From: Nectonema munidae
Lineage: Eukaryota; Nematomorpha; Nectonematoida; Nectonematidae
Length of the DNA: 64,000 nucleotides
Direction: 5' to 3'
Assembly (NCBI GenBank): GCA_030549495.1
Contig: JAUIRK010000087.1
Span: forward strand, 62,001 to 126,000
The position numbers and the translations under genes were made by a program. This document shows, one piece after another, positions 1 to 11,605 of the stretch. Below the pieces are notes generated by a model. It was not told the DNA's origin. It did no database searches and saw only the letters and a list, made by a program, of their open reading frames with translations. Within the stretch, counting starts at the first letter, position 1. Each line of letters starts with the position of its first letter.

Positions 1-577
1 GGTGTTCATTATCAGAGGTTTTACGGTCATTTGACATATACTAAATGGGCAAGAACGTTATTGTGTTACTTTTTCGTAAATCTAAAATTATTGCGCTTTT
101 AAAAAGAGATGGAAAAAATGTCTTTTGTGAAGTAAAAATTACTTTATTTTATTAATTTAGAATTTTTACAGGTAACTTTTGCCGGAGCCAACAAAATTAA
201 TTAGTTTTAATTTTAAAAAATATATTTTACAAAAAGACATTATAGTGATTGATAACAAAATGGTTAAAAATCTTATCTGAACTTTTATACCACTCTTTTC
301 ACTGGAAATTTGTTTTTGAGATGATTTATTTTTGCTCAAATTTATGTGATAAAGTTGGCTACTCTCAAACTTAGGCATGTGGAAAATAATGTGATATTTT
401 TATTCAAACTTGATGAGGTAACGTTGAACACTCTATACTCTAAAATTGAAAGCACGAATTAAAAATTTAGTTAATTCGGAATTTAGACATTAATCGTTTT
501 GTTCACTTTTCTATATTTACTGCTTTTCAATTTTCAGATATTTTTTCACCCTTAAAAATAAGGCACACGTCCTCACC

Positions 578-704
578 TTAACCCGTTAACGCCCAATGTC
601 GACTTTACAAAAATAAAATCGTCTGTGTTTATCAATGTTCTTTAATTCAAATCTTCTGCTTTACATTAGATATCGTCTGATTATTCTGGTCGTTAACGGG
701 TTAT
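578..704. repeat. TTAA-flanked MITE, copy 1 (diverged)
   Basis: A 119-bp unit (582-700) starts CCCGTTAACG and ends CGTTAACGGG, giving short inverted ends. It is flanked by TTAA on the left and TTAT on the right. Inside are the words ATCGTCTG and TCGTCTG shared with the copies at 1275, 20000 and 60781. TTAA targets and CCC..GGG ends are what piggyBac-type elements show, so this is probably a non-autonomous piggyBac MITE. It has no coding capacity. It is the most diverged full copy of the four. Confidence 0.75.
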
Positions 705-818
705 TAATAACAACTATGCATTCACTAATCGATTGAGTATTCTCATATTGTTACCGAATTAACTTTAATATTATAAATTATGTTTTTATAGATTTTTTTA
801 GTTATTACTTCTTCATTG

Positions 819-1465
819 ATGGATAACAATGAACAACATATTCACGACTGGAGTAAAGTTTTACAACAAGCATATTCAACTGAGATTTCTATTATAACTA
901 AAGATGACAATGTAAGAAATTTTTCTTAATTTCTCTCATTTTTTGAAAAATCTTACACATATTCCTCTAATATTTCTTTATGATGATAAATTTAAAATTT
1001 ATCAAAAAATTTATTTTTCATATAACATCTTTCTCATTAAATACTTTTTCTCGTTCATTAAAAAACTTTTTTTATCTTTTAAAATATATTGTTAATAATT
1101 CATATTTTTTTCGCCTGCTGATAATATTTTGTTATTTTTAACTCCTCATTTCAAATTATGTATGTGTAAAAATAAAAGAAAAGTTTTTACTAGCGAAAGA
1201 AAGATACTACTAGTTCAGAAAGTTATTAATTATGGCTCTACTCTGAAAGAAGCTTGCCAAATGCTGCAAATTAACCCATTAAGTCTCAATGTTCCCATTT
1301 GGGAACATAAGTAATTTCATCTTCGTCTGCTTTTTTCAATGACTTTAAATATAAATCGTCTGCGTTTTTTTAAATATCGTCTGATTTCTATGGTACTTAA
1401 TGGGTTAATGATTCAAATGCGAAAATAATTTTAAGAAGTTGTCAAAATTTTGGAGATGCTAAAAA
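819..1465 (+). pseudogene. Helix-turn-helix (Psq/Tc1-IS630-type) transposase N-terminus, broken by a MITE
   Basis: A first exon from the ATG at 819 encodes 31 residues (MDNNEQHIHDW...) and ends at 911 before a GTAAGA donor. A second coding block from about 1160 reads KNKRKVFTSERK then STLKEACQMLQI, a basic segment followed by a helix-turn-helix of the kind that precedes DDE domains in Psq/IS630-Tc1 transposases. The block is cut at 1271-1274 by a TTAA MITE. After the MITE (1405) the same frame resumes as NDSNAKIILRSCQNFG, which completes the second helix. Reading then runs into an A-rich low-complexity tract. No DDE domain follows. The exon-exon join is inferred; the acceptor is not certain. 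Confidence 0.55.
1271..1408 (+). repeat. TTAA MITE, copy 2, inserted in a coding sequence
   Basis: The unit 1275-1404 (130 bp) begins CCCATTAAG and ends CTTAATGGG with TTAA on both sides. It is about 90% alike by eye to the copy at 60781-60909, including the centre motif CCCATTTGGGAACATAAGTA. The exact TTAA duplication and the resumed reading frame on each side show a clean insertion event. It probably depends on a piggyBac transposase, such as the one encoded at 29.7 kb. Confidence 0.85.
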
Positions 1466-1640
1466 AAAAAAAAGAGGAGAAAAAAATAGTAAGAAGGAAA
1501 AAATAATTTTTATTGAAAAATTTTTTGTTTTTTTTTTTCAAATAAAAATAAAAAAAAAATTTTTTAAAATTTTTATAATTTTTTTTTTTAAAAAAAAAAA
1601 AGAGAGGGGGAAAATTTTGGGTTTAAAAAAAATTTTAAAG
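1445..1640. other. Low-complexity A/T homopolymer tract
   Basis: Long runs of A and T with short G runs and no coding sense. The pattern is similar to the homopolymer-rich stretch near 10.7 kb and may be partly a base-calling or consensus artefact. Confidence 0.6.
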
Positions 1641-2055
1641 AAAGCAAGTCTCACTTTGAAGAAGAAGATTTATTTTAACTAAAACACACTTTTAGCACAA
1701 TGAGCTGAGTACAATATGAATTATAAATCAATACATGTATTATAGTGAATTTCAAAAGGCCCATATGAGCCGCTTCCATGAAAAAAACACTAATAATGTT
1801 AATAAAAAAAGAAAAAAAATATATATATTTATAGAGTTAACATTGTGTAACAAACAGAAAATAAAAAAACACACATGAAAAATAAAAAAAATTTCACTTA
1901 CGAAAAATCCAAAATGTTAATAAAAGCACAAGAAATAGTTAAAAAGTGAAAAAATTTTTTTTAACAGAAACCTTACACGAGTAGCAATTATTGATAGTAC
2001 AATTTCAATGAATGAGCCACAACTTAGGTGTAAAAAATCTTTTATAAAAAGATTG

Positions 2056-2439
2056 TTATTCCAATAATAAATCTGCTAACTTAAAATCTAAAGTTTGATA
2101 AAACTTTAAATTTTTGTAAAATGGAACAAGTGACTTGGATTTGTTTCTTAAATTTTGTTTAATTTTAGAAGAAGTGAAGTTGAGAAGGTTGTTAAAGTTT
2201 TCAGGGAGTAGTCTATTGAACAGCTTGAATATAAACATGGCTAAATTGTAATTATACAAGTCTCCTATTTTTAATATTACCGCATCATGAAACAAATTAG
2301 TAGTGTGGAATAAGTAATTAACATTATAAATGTACCGCAAAGCACTTTTCTGGGTTTTAATTAAGGAAGCGAGATTGGTGCGGCCCCACAAAACTATGCA
2401 ATAATTTAGATGAGGTAAGATGAGAGCGTTATGGAGCAT
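2056..2439 (-). pseudogene. LINE (CR1/L2-Jockey-like) reverse transcriptase C-terminus
   Basis: A 127-codon open stretch reads LHNALILPHLNYCIVLWG, then LIKTQKSALRYI and HTTNLFHDAVILKIGDLY. This is the usual thumb and C-terminal region of non-LTR retrotransposon ORF2 (pattern L..ls.l.Pyl.Yc...Wg ... QKk.iRii). The catalytic fingers and palm are missing, so it is a 3' end piece. The ORF1-like zinc-knuckle piece just upstream on the same strand suggests one LINE with a large internal deletion. Confidence 0.7.
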
Positions 2440-2448
2440 TTTTTTAAA

Positions 2449-3050
2449 TTAGTTGGAACTGTCATTGGAGAACAATGTTATACTCAATATTTTTTTTACT
2501 AGAGGACACATTAGACTAGTAGGAGAGTGTTTAATATTTATATTATTTTCTTTACGACAATTAAAGCAACATAATTTACTTGAATCAGATTTCAAATGAC
2601 AATCCTTGTAACATTGTTGTTCAGAAGCACAAAAACCGCATCTAACTACTTCTAGCTTACAAAGGTAGTTAAATATATTGCCATCACATTTGAAAACACA
2701 AAATTGTGTATCTTTAAACTTCGTTATAAACGAGAACATGAAATTAAATTTATCGTCTTTGGAAACAAGTTCCTCTAAATGTTCGTTTTTCTCAGGATTT
2801 CATTTGTAACATCAGCATCTTTTATATCAGTAGGTACTGAGACTTTTATAGTTGGATATAATTGCCTTTTTTCCTTGAATTCAATATTATTACACCTGAG
2901 AAGATTTTCTGCCAACCTAAAGTTAGAATTATGCGCAAACGAAACTTGTAAAATTGGGTTGTTTCTTTATGTAGTTTATTTTAACATCTTTCATGTGTTC
3001 TTTAGCAATTTCACTTGTTCCATTGCTTTTAAGATATAAAATATTTTGAC
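2449..3050 (-). pseudogene. LINE ORF1-like fragment with Cys/His zinc knuckles
   Basis: The open part (2449-2739) carries a Cys-rich block: VRCGFCASEQQCYKDC, then CCFNCRKENNINIKHSPTS and MCPL. This resembles the zinc-knuckle block near the C-terminus of LINE ORF1 (gag-like) proteins, where the last segment is often C..C...H....CP. Farther upstream, other frames on the same strand carry further protein-like sequence (for example KRQLYPTIKVSVPTDIKDADV), interrupted by frameshifts. The fragment ends nine bases before the RT piece at 2439. The family assignment rests on the Cys pattern only. Confidence 0.45.
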
Positions 3051-4405
3051 TTGACTTTACCACGTCAGAAAACGATTTTTTTTAGAGTCAATAATAATTT
3101 TTTCATTGAAGATCAGACTTTACATTATCAAACTCTTTTTTCAATTCTCTGATAAAGTTAACATTATTGTTCTCAGAATTAGCAACACTGTTAGATTTAA
3201 TAAAACAAATGCTGTTACCTGAATCATATTCAGGTTGTGGAAGAGATGGATAGTCAAGACATTTGGAACAAATAACTTACTTAAATAACCAACTAATCGA
3301 CTAACTAACTCCAATGTACCTATGAACATTTTGTTCGTTCACGGACAAAAGAACAACTTAGCACAAAAATTCCTTTCGAAAACAGATTGGTAACTATTTT
3401 AACACGTTTTCCTTTATGTATGAAAAGTATATTTAGAATTTCTTTATTTAGAAATTTCTTGATGTTCATCTAACAAGATTTAGCGATGCTGTTCTTACGT
3501 TATCTGAATTTTCAAAAATGTCTTGTTCGGATGCAAAGTATTTGTATAGTGCTTGGAAATCTTTTCCAAATCGTATTGTAAACTTCAAATCTGGAGTAGA
3601 GCGTTGTTTTCCCGATGTCATGCTCCATCACAAGTAATATTTTAACTGACGTTGATGCTGTAAACATAATGTCTTTTCCAATTATTTCTTCTAGATACTT
3701 TATCTTCTTGTATGCTCATCATCTCAGCAAAGAAGAATTAGATATCACACATACAAAGATTGAGAGAGATATTTTACTCAATTTCTTGGTATTCAATGCC
3801 ACTAGTCAATTTCCCATTTTACTTCAAGAGGAAAATCACATTTCTGCCTTTAAATTCTATAACGTTGATTGCAGGAATGAGGATGTGACATCTCTTTTCT
3901 TACTTTCAAAAATCCACAATTTTTCACGCGTCTTCAAATAATTCCTTGTTATACAAATTTTTTTTATCTTATACTCCCTTTCTTAATCAATAAATTGACT
4001 CTGCATGAGTTTTTCAGAAGAAATTAAAAAAAAAATTATATTTATAAAAATAAAATAAATATAGTTTTTAGATTATTGTGTTAATATTAGAAATTAATCA
4101 AAAATCTCCTAAGTAAAAGGTTTATAAGCAAAATATTTATATATAAAAAGTTTATTGACTTTTCTCCAACCTATAGACCAACCCTTTGACAAATGCCTTA
4201 TTGAGTTATTATGATTTTAAATTTTAAAAATTTATATTTAACACAACTTATTTCATCCACAATCTATTTACGTCCGTGTAGTTCGTAAAAAAGAATACGT
4301 CTGATGAAACGTAGTCTGGACATCCAATGCGATCCATACAATTTTTCATTTCTCGCTGCACACTCATGTTGCCTACATTAAAAAACATGGATGATTCCTT
4401 CCTAT
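3051..4405. other. No recognisable gene
   Basis: Open stretches occur here, the longest at 3615-3941 on the plus strand (108 codons), but none shows a domain I recognise. A protein-like reading around 3465-3625 (DVHLTRFSDAVLTLSEFSKM...) continues into that ORF only with a frame change. This may be decayed coding DNA of unknown origin. The sequence 3950-4400 is plain AT-rich DNA. Confidence 0.4.
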
Positions 4406-4410
4406 AGGGT

Positions 4411-4485
4411 GAAACCCAAAACAGCTAGTGCCATAATAGCTAATATCCAAAATAGTTAGTTCTAGCTGGTTTTAAAATAGTGTAC
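4411..4485 (+). repeat. 16-bp tandem-unit array, likely left end of a MULE-like element
   Basis: Successive units of 15-17 bp follow the pattern CCAAAAYAGCTAGTG: CCCAAAACAGCTAGTG, CCATAATAGCTAATAT, CCAAAATAGTTAGTT and a looser fourth. The reverse complement of the same array lies at 11520-11600. A MULE/FLYWCH transposase remnant reading inward starts 400 bp later. This is therefore probably the left terminal inverted repeat of that element, which has since been enlarged by insertions. Confidence 0.5.
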
Positions 4486-4883
4486 CAAAACACCAATTTC
4501 CCATTTTGTAATATTCAAATTACAAAATTTGAATGTCTCACCACCACATACCTAGTTCTTTTTGCTGTTCAGTTTGTCCAGATTACATCAATTGCGAAAT
4601 GTCTACATCACAGAATAGCTAGTTGTCTTCTTGCTGTTTTTCAGTGTTCAAACTCACGTCATATTTGAATACTGAATAATATGATTTCAGTTCTTCTTTA
4701 TCATTCATTGCTCCTATTACCATGCAAATTTTGTAGTGCTTATATATGACCCTTTTTGTACAGAAATTACTTTATCATACTTTTTATTGAATAAAAGCTC
4801 CACTTTTCAATTCTCACAACAATTCCTAAATTGAATAGAAATATATCTATTGTTCTAAAATTCTTTACACTATTTGTTTTAGT

Positions 4884-5891
4884 TTGATAACAGTTATCAA
4901 GAGATTTGGATGTTCTTTTAAATATTTCTGGAATGAACAGCCCATCAACATGAAAGTGATAAAATCGCAAAAAGAAGGTGATCAAATATGTCAGGAGGGA
5001 TATGTGTACCGTAGGAATACAACCAATAACGAAACGCAAAAGTGGGGATGCGTCACTAAAGACTGTAAAGGAACTGCAATGAATGCGATTGATTTCTGTG
5101 ATAATAGTGAAGTAGTTTTAGGCCAAAAGCATTCACATGCACCCGATATACCAAAGGAAAAAGTTAAGATTACCTTAAGTATGTTGAGAGAAGAAGCTTC
5201 TTGCACCACCACTGAGAATCATTGCTAACATTGCGCAAAATATTGATAGTGAAACTTTGGCTTGCGTGCCAAAAAGAAAAGCGCGTACGGAATGCATCCA
5301 ACGGAAAAGAGAAAAAATGTAAGAGATAAATTTACCAGAACATTTTGATACAATTACAATAGGGAATGCTAAAGAAAGTTTTATTCTTTATGATGAATGT
5401 GATTCCAATGAAATACTAATATTCGCAATTAAAACTATGCTAGACATACTTGCAACGGCTACACACTGGATGTGTAACGGTACACTCAAAATGGTACCAC
5501 AATTATTTTATCAACAATACACGACTACACTATTAAAAGTGTATATCTATTTGCATGTGTCTACATCTTGCTGACAAATAAAAAAGGAAACTTATAAAAA
5601 AAAAGCCTTTAGTATCTTGGACACCACTGATTTTGAGAAACCAGTTATGGATGCTTTCAAATATGTCTTTGAAAATGTAGAGATTCAAGGATGTTTCTTC
5701 CATTTTCACGGGTAAGTTGGAGGAAAATTCAAAGTATTGGTCTAACAAATAGTTATGTAAATGATGCGAACTTCAGACTTTATTGTAAATTGCTTGCTGC
5801 ATTTGCATTCTTACCCCCAGGTGAAATAACCCAAGCATTTGAAGAATTGCTGGATACACTTGAAGATGGAAGAATTATACTGTTATTTTGA
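4884..5891 (+). pseudogene. MULE transposase with FLYWCH zinc finger (decayed)
   Basis: The open N-terminal part carries a FLYWCH-type finger: GYVYRRNTTNNETQKWGCV, then CKGTAMN and HSHAPD, with the expected W, C, C, H and H order. Other frames continue with ILIFAIKTMLDIL, then MCNGTLKMVPQLFYQ, which aligns to the DGTFK..P.LFYQ motif of MULE transposases, with the first catalytic Asp changed to Asn. Then come TDFEKPVMDAFKYVF and QGCFFHFHG (second Asp present) and LAAFAFLPPGEITQAFEELLD. At least three frame changes are needed, so the gene is dead. It stops at the repeat starting at 5913. The C-terminal catalytic Glu region is absent. Confidence 0.8.
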
Positions 5892-5912
5892 TTGAAGATA
5901 CATACATTGGAA

Positions 5913-6412
5913 CAGGGGCGCACATCCTTGAAATTATTGGGAGGGGGAACCTTAAATCGTCTTCCAAAAAGGGCAACAAATTTTTCTGAATTTCTACTCC
6001 TCTCTTGCCTATTCTATTTCATTCTTATTTAAACTTAATGTAAACTTTAACCCCCGCTCTATTAACTTAACGTCAACAATGAATGAGGACTTATAAATAG
6101 CAACGTGCATAACCAAACTTTCGCCCTTCAAATAGATGCGCACCTTCTTCAAATTATGTGTGGAAAAGGGGTAAAGATATCAATTAGCAATAAAAAAATA
6201 GGAAATTTTATTCAATCAAAAAAATCATTCATTAATTTTCAGTTGTTCCATTTCTTCTTCCTAAAAAATGAAGGTATTTTATTGAAAATATATAAATAAA
6301 AAAACACATCTAAATTACATAACTTTTCTGAGGTAATTTTTATCAAAAATGTAAAACAGAACTAAAGTTAGAAAACTGTGTATTAGAATTTTTTCATTCT
6401 TTTTAGTGTATA
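5913..6412 (+). repeat. Repeat A, left copy (starts CAGGGGCGCACATCC)
   Basis: This 500-bp segment is repeated in inverted orientation at 17710-17485 and 15518-15285. Shared marks are the start CAGGGGC.CACATCCTTG, the phrase AACTTTAACCCCCG, CAACAATGAATGAGGACTTATA, AAATAGATGCGCACC and AACAGAACTAAAGTTAGAAAACT. The CAGGG start resembles hAT ends, but I could not find a matching 8-bp target duplication. It interrupts the MULE transposase remnant that ends at 5891. Confidence 0.75.
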
Positions 6413-9400
6413 AGAATAAGTGTAAGTTAGTTAGACTCTAAAAAAAGTATAAAATAAGGATAAAATTGTGCAAACAAAAATTAAACAATAAATTAAGATT
6501 GTATTACTTCATTTTTTTCAAGTTTAAAAGTTAAATTGGTGCAAGCAAAAACAAAGTAGTCAGTCAAACTATAATTTTGCCCGAGTCAGCTTTCAAAAAC
6601 AAAGATAAAAACTATTAAAATGTAATAATAAATTTTTTATGAAGCAAAATAAAATAGTTAAATGATACAAACAGAAAATAGTCAAACAATAAATTCAGAT
6701 ACTATTACTTGGACGTTCTACAAAAAGTAAAATAACAACTTTTAATCTTTTGCAATGATTTGCCTTTTATAAATTTTAACCTTTCATTTCCTCAGTAACA
6801 GGGGGTTTTTCTTGAATGATTGCAAATTTTTACAATATTTTCCAGCGAACCTACTAAATGATTGATTGCGAATCTGGTCGTGACATTTATTTTAAAAATC
6901 AATCAAACCTGTCAAAAATTGATTGATATTTGACAGCTCAACTGAAAAAAGAAACTTTTAGTTTAAATGGGTATACAAAGTTTTTTACACATATATACCC
7001 TACCCATTTTCAAGTGTGCTGAACAGGATGGTCACGTTTATTTTTTTTAAAAATCAATCAAATCTGTCAAAAAATTGCTTGATATATGACAGCTCAACTG
7101 AAAAAAGATAATTTTAGATTTAGTGCTTATACAAAGTTTTTTTACACCTATATACCCATTTTCATGTATGCTGATACGATGGTCACGTTTATTTTTTTTT
7201 AAAATCATTCAAACCTATTAAAAATTTGATTGATATTGATAAATTCATAGTTATGTGGTATTTTCTAAATCAAAAGGAAAGAAAGATGTATTAGTTTTGA
7301 CTTCCAGACCCCTCATTTTATGAATTACAGTAGACGATGAAAAAAGTAAACCTGCAATTTTTAAACAGTACGATTTTTCCAAGGGTGGAACGGATATATT
7401 CGATCAGAGAATAAGAAATTATTCCACAAATAGAAAAACAAAAATGGGCAGTAGCCGCTTTTTCTTATCTATTAAATAGGGCAAGAGTAAATTCAGGTAC
7501 TATTTTTGCGTTTAATAATGAGAAAAACCCAAGAAATATAAGTTTATTAAGCTTAGGAGTAGAACTAGCAAAAAATTGATTCTCCTATATCTTTATTCAA
7601 GGAAAAAAATAGGTCTTCAAAGCGAAATTTTGCGTAAAATTGATAATTCCATATTTATTATAACAGGCGAGAAGGTACAAAAATCAATAGCTTCTTTGCC
7701 CGAGGATTCAACTGTTATACGTAGATGCAAGGTATGCCTTGAGGAAGTTCAAGGAACCGAGTACAAGAAAAGAAAAGATGCTCTTTCTAAAACATCGTCT
7801 GTTTGTAATGTATGCGGTATTTCGCTTTGTAAAAAACATTCAGTAATCGTATGTCCTGATTGTAATGGTTAGCCTGTTCAAATATTTTCTTCAGTATAAT
7901 TTTTTCTGATTTTCTACATGTTTTATAATTTTTTTTATCTTTTTATACATATAATAATAAAGATTATGTATTTCCTTTCTATCTTTCTGCATGTCTTTTT
8001 TCCTTCAAAATGCATCGCCTTGACATTGTGAATGAGCTTATACCGTTTAATGGTAACGAAATGATGCAGAAACAAATAGTTTTATAATTGTATATTATTA
8101 AATATATACTTTTTTAGTTATTTATAAAGGAAATCGCAAATTCAAATCGTTTATGCAAAGAGAAAGTTCTAGAAAGATCATTTTTGTTTTTTTGAATCTT
8201 GATTATTATCAAAAAGACAAATTTTCGAATAAAGTTTTTCTCTTTTTTTTAAAACTATTTTTATTATCCTTGACAGTTTTTAATAAAGGAGATCATTCAC
8301 TTTTTTTTAAATACTTCCAGCAATTATTAAATAAAATAGCAAATTTTATGCCGAAAACTCATGCTGAGGTGAAAATATATTTCATTTTAGAGAAATGGTA
8401 CTACAACCAAATGATTAGTATAAAAAAACGATTAAATTTTTATTATAAATAAATCATGTTTCAACTTTATCATCTTCGTTCATTTGTATATTGTTTGATT
8501 ATACGTATAAAACTTTCTCAAAATGGTCAAACACGAAACTTATTTAAATTGACCGATTCAGCTTGTTTCGAGATATTGTAGAGTGAATGAACGTATAAAC
8601 GAACTGTCTTTCTCCTTCAAATAAAATGATGCGCATCAAAATATGCCTCTACAGAGTCCTTGTTTTGTATTTTATTAATTTCATTAAAAAAATCACCTCA
8701 TTGAATTCGGTATAAAATTCCGTTTTTAGTTCTATATCATTTTCAGTTATATTTTCTTTTTTTGCAATTTTGTTTTGTCTACTTATAATTCTATTTGTTC
8801 TGTGACAAAATAAATTACATATATAGCTACGTATAACTATATCATGAAATCCTTTATTTCAGTTGAAGTGTCATATGTCAATCATTTTTTGACAGGTATG
8901 ATTAATTTTTATAAAAAATAAACATCACTGTTGGATTCAGCCTACTTGAAAATGGGTACATATGTGTAAAACACCTGATTTGCAAATTTGATTCACGCTT
9001 ACAAGTATTTTCAAATTCTAAATCCAAAAATAATCTATAATTGGAATTGGCATTGTTGATTTGTTATAAAAATATGTGTATTTCATGTAAAATTTGAATG
9101 AGTGTTCTCGAAGACAGATTTTAGAAATAAACCGCAAGTTTGTTACACACTTATATGTATTTTTAATTTCCAAAAATGAAATCAGCATGCCCGATTTGAT
9201 ATAAAAAAATATATTTCATGTAAAATTTGAAGGTATATTTTATTAGATATATTTCTCATCAATCAAAATTTTGATTGACATTTCCCAAAAAGCAACCATG
9301 ATTTTGAAAAAATTTAAACTATAAAGTGTTATGTGTTCAAAACTGTATATATTTATAAATTTTCAAACGAGTGTATAATATAGACCAAAGTTATAAGCTT

Positions 9401-9665
9401 AGCTAGAGATACTGTCACAATTTTGCTGAAAATGTTAACCTTTGATTTTGATTGACAGATTTAAGCATGAAAACGTCATTCAACTGCCATGAAAATGGTA
9501 TCAAAAGATGCAGATATCAATTTTAGGAAATGTCACGAAATATGATAGCAAAAGATGTAGCTAATTTGGTACAAAAGAAATTATAGTTGAGGATAACTAC
9601 CTACCATCACTGATAGGGTGGGAAAAAAAGTCTATCAGAAAAAGTTATAGAGCTTCAACAAAAAC
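6413..9665 (+). mobile_element. piggyBac-family remnant inserted between repeats A and B
   Basis: In the right inverted copy (15285/15284) repeats A and B are adjacent, but here they are separated by about 3.25 kb. The inserted DNA holds a piggyBac transposase remnant (7240-7872). It is flanked by subterminal repeats rich in TGACAG, AATCAATCAAA and TTGATTGATAT: about 160-bp direct repeats at 6880-7240 and further copies at 8870-9600. The same words fill the 3' flank of the complete piggyBac at 28507-33727. The exact ends are unclear because no TTAA pair was found at the junctions. Confidence 0.55.
7255..7872 (+). pseudogene. piggyBac transposase C-terminal part (5' truncated)
   Basis: Reading across frames gives KPAIFKQYDFSKGGTDIFDQRI, which matches the piggyBac third-Asp motif (G.D.FD) of the intact protein at 29726-31663. 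The last open stretch (7576-7872) ends with RRCKVCLEE, then SSVCNVCGISLCKKHS and CPDC, the C-terminal Cys/His-rich zinc domain of piggyBac transposases. Stops and frame changes near 7330, 7430 and 7480 break the gene. The N-terminal half with the first two catalytic Asp residues is missing. It is related to the intact copy but clearly older. Confidence 0.8.
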
Positions 9666-9667
9666 TA

Positions 9668-9933
9668 AAAATTTTTACACCATAACTTAAGTTTTTGAAA
9701 ACTAATTTGACGTATCCTCTACAGCATACTCTATGGGTGGCATGGCAGGTTGGTTGAGACGATGGACTAAGCCCGGAAGCCTCTGGTTTCGATTCGTCAT
9801 CGATACCAATTTGTTCATAGTTTGACATGAGCGGTACATGTGCCTTGAAAAATATGCTACATAATTAACATAAGGGGGAAAGGAGACAAAATAAACTAAT
9901 AAAGCAATTTTTAACTATTTTAAAACGAAACTG
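9668..9933 (+). repeat. Repeat B, left copy (contains a SINE-like unit)
   Basis: This block is repeated in inverted orientation at 15284-14960. Both contain ACTTAAG.TTTTTGAAAACTAATTTGACGTATCC, a tRNA-like unit, and an end reading ATTAACATAAGGG then AGGAGACAAAATAAA. The end point in both copies is near GAAACTG. Confidence 0.75.
9736..9856 (+). repeat. tRNA-derived SINE-like unit, copy 1
   Basis: GGCATGGCAGGTTGGTTGAG resembles an RNA polymerase III A box region and GGTTTCGATTC (9785-9795) a B box, about 40 bp apart. The body contains GTTTGACATGAGCGGTACATGTGCCTTG, which recurs in the copies at about 15075-15215 (reverse strand) and 18997-19130. A tRNA-like head plus a shared tail is the usual SINE layout. 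Confidence 0.5.
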
Positions 9934-10649
9934 TTTGTTCTCAGAATAATTTCAAAATAATAGGAGGCATACAAAATGAGATAGTAAATCGGCACTTTAT
10001 TTAATATTTTCAAGTTTTTATAAGGAGCAAAAACCAACGCTGAAGTAGCTAAATAATATTTAGTATGGTGATTTGGTAACGCTTGTATTTTTTTACATTT
10101 TGTAAGGAATCATCGTATAAAAAAACGGTAGTTTAATCACTTTCATAAAATTATTTAAGCGTTTTTTTGACTATTTCTCTGTCTACAAATAAATTCTGTC
10201 ATAAATAGATCAAGTACATTTTTAACTGAAACATTTTGTTTCGATATATTTTTATTATAATAATATCAACAAATTTTCGTAAAAAAATGATTTAATTATG
10301 TTACAGTGTTACTTACAAAATTTAACAATCGAACATTATAAAAAAAAAATAGGGTATTTTTGCTTTTAAACGGAATAGCTAGTCCAAATATTCATTCTGA
10401 AATAGCTATTGATAAAAATTTCTTGACTTAAAAAAATTGGTTTTCAAATGTTACAAAATGTAACAAACGTACTGATAAAGATAAAGTGACCTTTGTTGAA
10501 AATTTTTTTAACACGAATCTTCTGACAATATTCATTGATAATAATTGATAACTTTATTTTCCTCTCATCTAAAAACAAACAAATTTTCATTTTTCAAAAT
10601 TTTTGGTGTATTAAGTTATGTTAAAAGTAAAAATTCCAAAATAAAATAT
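9934..10649. other. AT-rich DNA with one short repeat echo
   Basis: No gene seen. At 10370-10412 the words GGAATAGCTAGTCC and GAAATAGCTATT recall the arrays at 4411 and 11520. Confidence 0.5.
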
Positions 10650-10990
10650 GAAAGCTTCAAATTGGGGGGGGCCGTGCGTTTATTCACCCCTTTTCCCCCC
10701 CATGTGAAATTTTTCCCTTTTTCAAAAATGGGGGTGGTTTGGGGTTTTTTTTTTTTTTTTAAAAAACTTTTCCCCTTTTTTCCATATCTTCTTTTGTTTT
10801 TTTTGGGGGAAAAGGGTTAATTTCAAAAAAAAAAAAAAAAAATAAAAAATTTTAGAGGGGGGGGGGGCCCCCCCCCCGGGGGGGGAGAAAAAAAAAAAAA
10901 AAGAGATATATTTTTTTTTCTTTTTTTTTGGGGTTGGGTGAGGGAGGATGGATGGTTGTTTAACAAAAAAAAACAACAAAAAAGAAGGAG
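10650..10990. other. Homopolymer-saturated stretch, probable assembly or base-calling artefact
   Basis: Runs of G, C, A and T of 8-18 bases alternate, including a G-run/C-run/G-run near 10856-10886 and T runs over 15. Even normal-looking words appear with stretched homopolymers. No biological class I know looks like this at such length, so the consensus here is doubtful. Translated ORFs in this stretch are meaningless. Confidence 0.6.
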
Positions 10991-11169
10991 GCATCGAGCA
11001 ATTCAGACCCTATATGATTCGACGGATTATTTGTTATGGCGGTTTTTAAGAGGCATTCAACAGGAAGAAAGTATGCAAAGAAATAAGTTTGCCTGCTTAT
11101 TTATAAGGCGAAAGGAAAACACAAAAAAGCACTGCCAAAGAAATTAATGGAAGAATTCAAACTTTAAAA

Positions 11170-11480
11170 CATAGACTCCAAAATGGAGAAATTTTAAAAT
11201 TTGAATTTTTCCGGGAAATTCCAAAAAAATTTTAAATAGGTTGTTATAATTTTTTAACTTTCCCTTAAAAAGTTTTGGTGGTGGGGGTAGCTAATACCTT
11301 CCCCTTTTTTATTTTTTACACCCTTTAAATAAAAGAATTTACCCTTCCTTCTTTTTTAAACCAAGAAAAAGAAATCCCCCCAACAAAAAAAATTCCAATT
11401 ATATTATAAATAATAGAAAAATTTTTTTTTAAAAAAAAAAAAAAAAAAAAAATGTTTTTTATTGTAAAAAAACAAATTAT
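11170..11480. other. Low-complexity stretch of doubtful quality
   Basis: Repeated 4-6 base homopolymers (AAAA, TTTT, CCCC) and an A run near 11430-11450. It is similar in style to 10650-10990. No gene seen. Confidence 0.5.
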
Positions 11481-11519
11481 TATCGTGTCCTTCCAAACTA
11501 ATTTTATATGACAACAGCT

Positions 11520-11605
11520 GTCCCAAATTAACTGCTTTGGTATACTAGCTATTTTGGAACTAGCTGTTTTGGTCAAGCTAATTCAGAACTAACAAGCATT
11601 CTCTA
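11520..11605 (-). repeat. 16-17 bp tandem-unit array, likely right end of a MULE-like element
   Basis: On the reverse strand the units are CCAAAACAGCTAGTT, CCAAAATAGCTAGTATA and CCAAAGCAGTTAATTTG. They match the array at 4411-4485 in inverted orientation. The pair would bracket about 7.2 kb including the MULE remnant at 4884. Confidence 0.5.

Noticed and set aside
10545-10994. ORFs of about 90 codons on both strands
   Set aside because: They translate homopolymer runs (poly-F, poly-K, poly-P) in a stretch of doubtful consensus.
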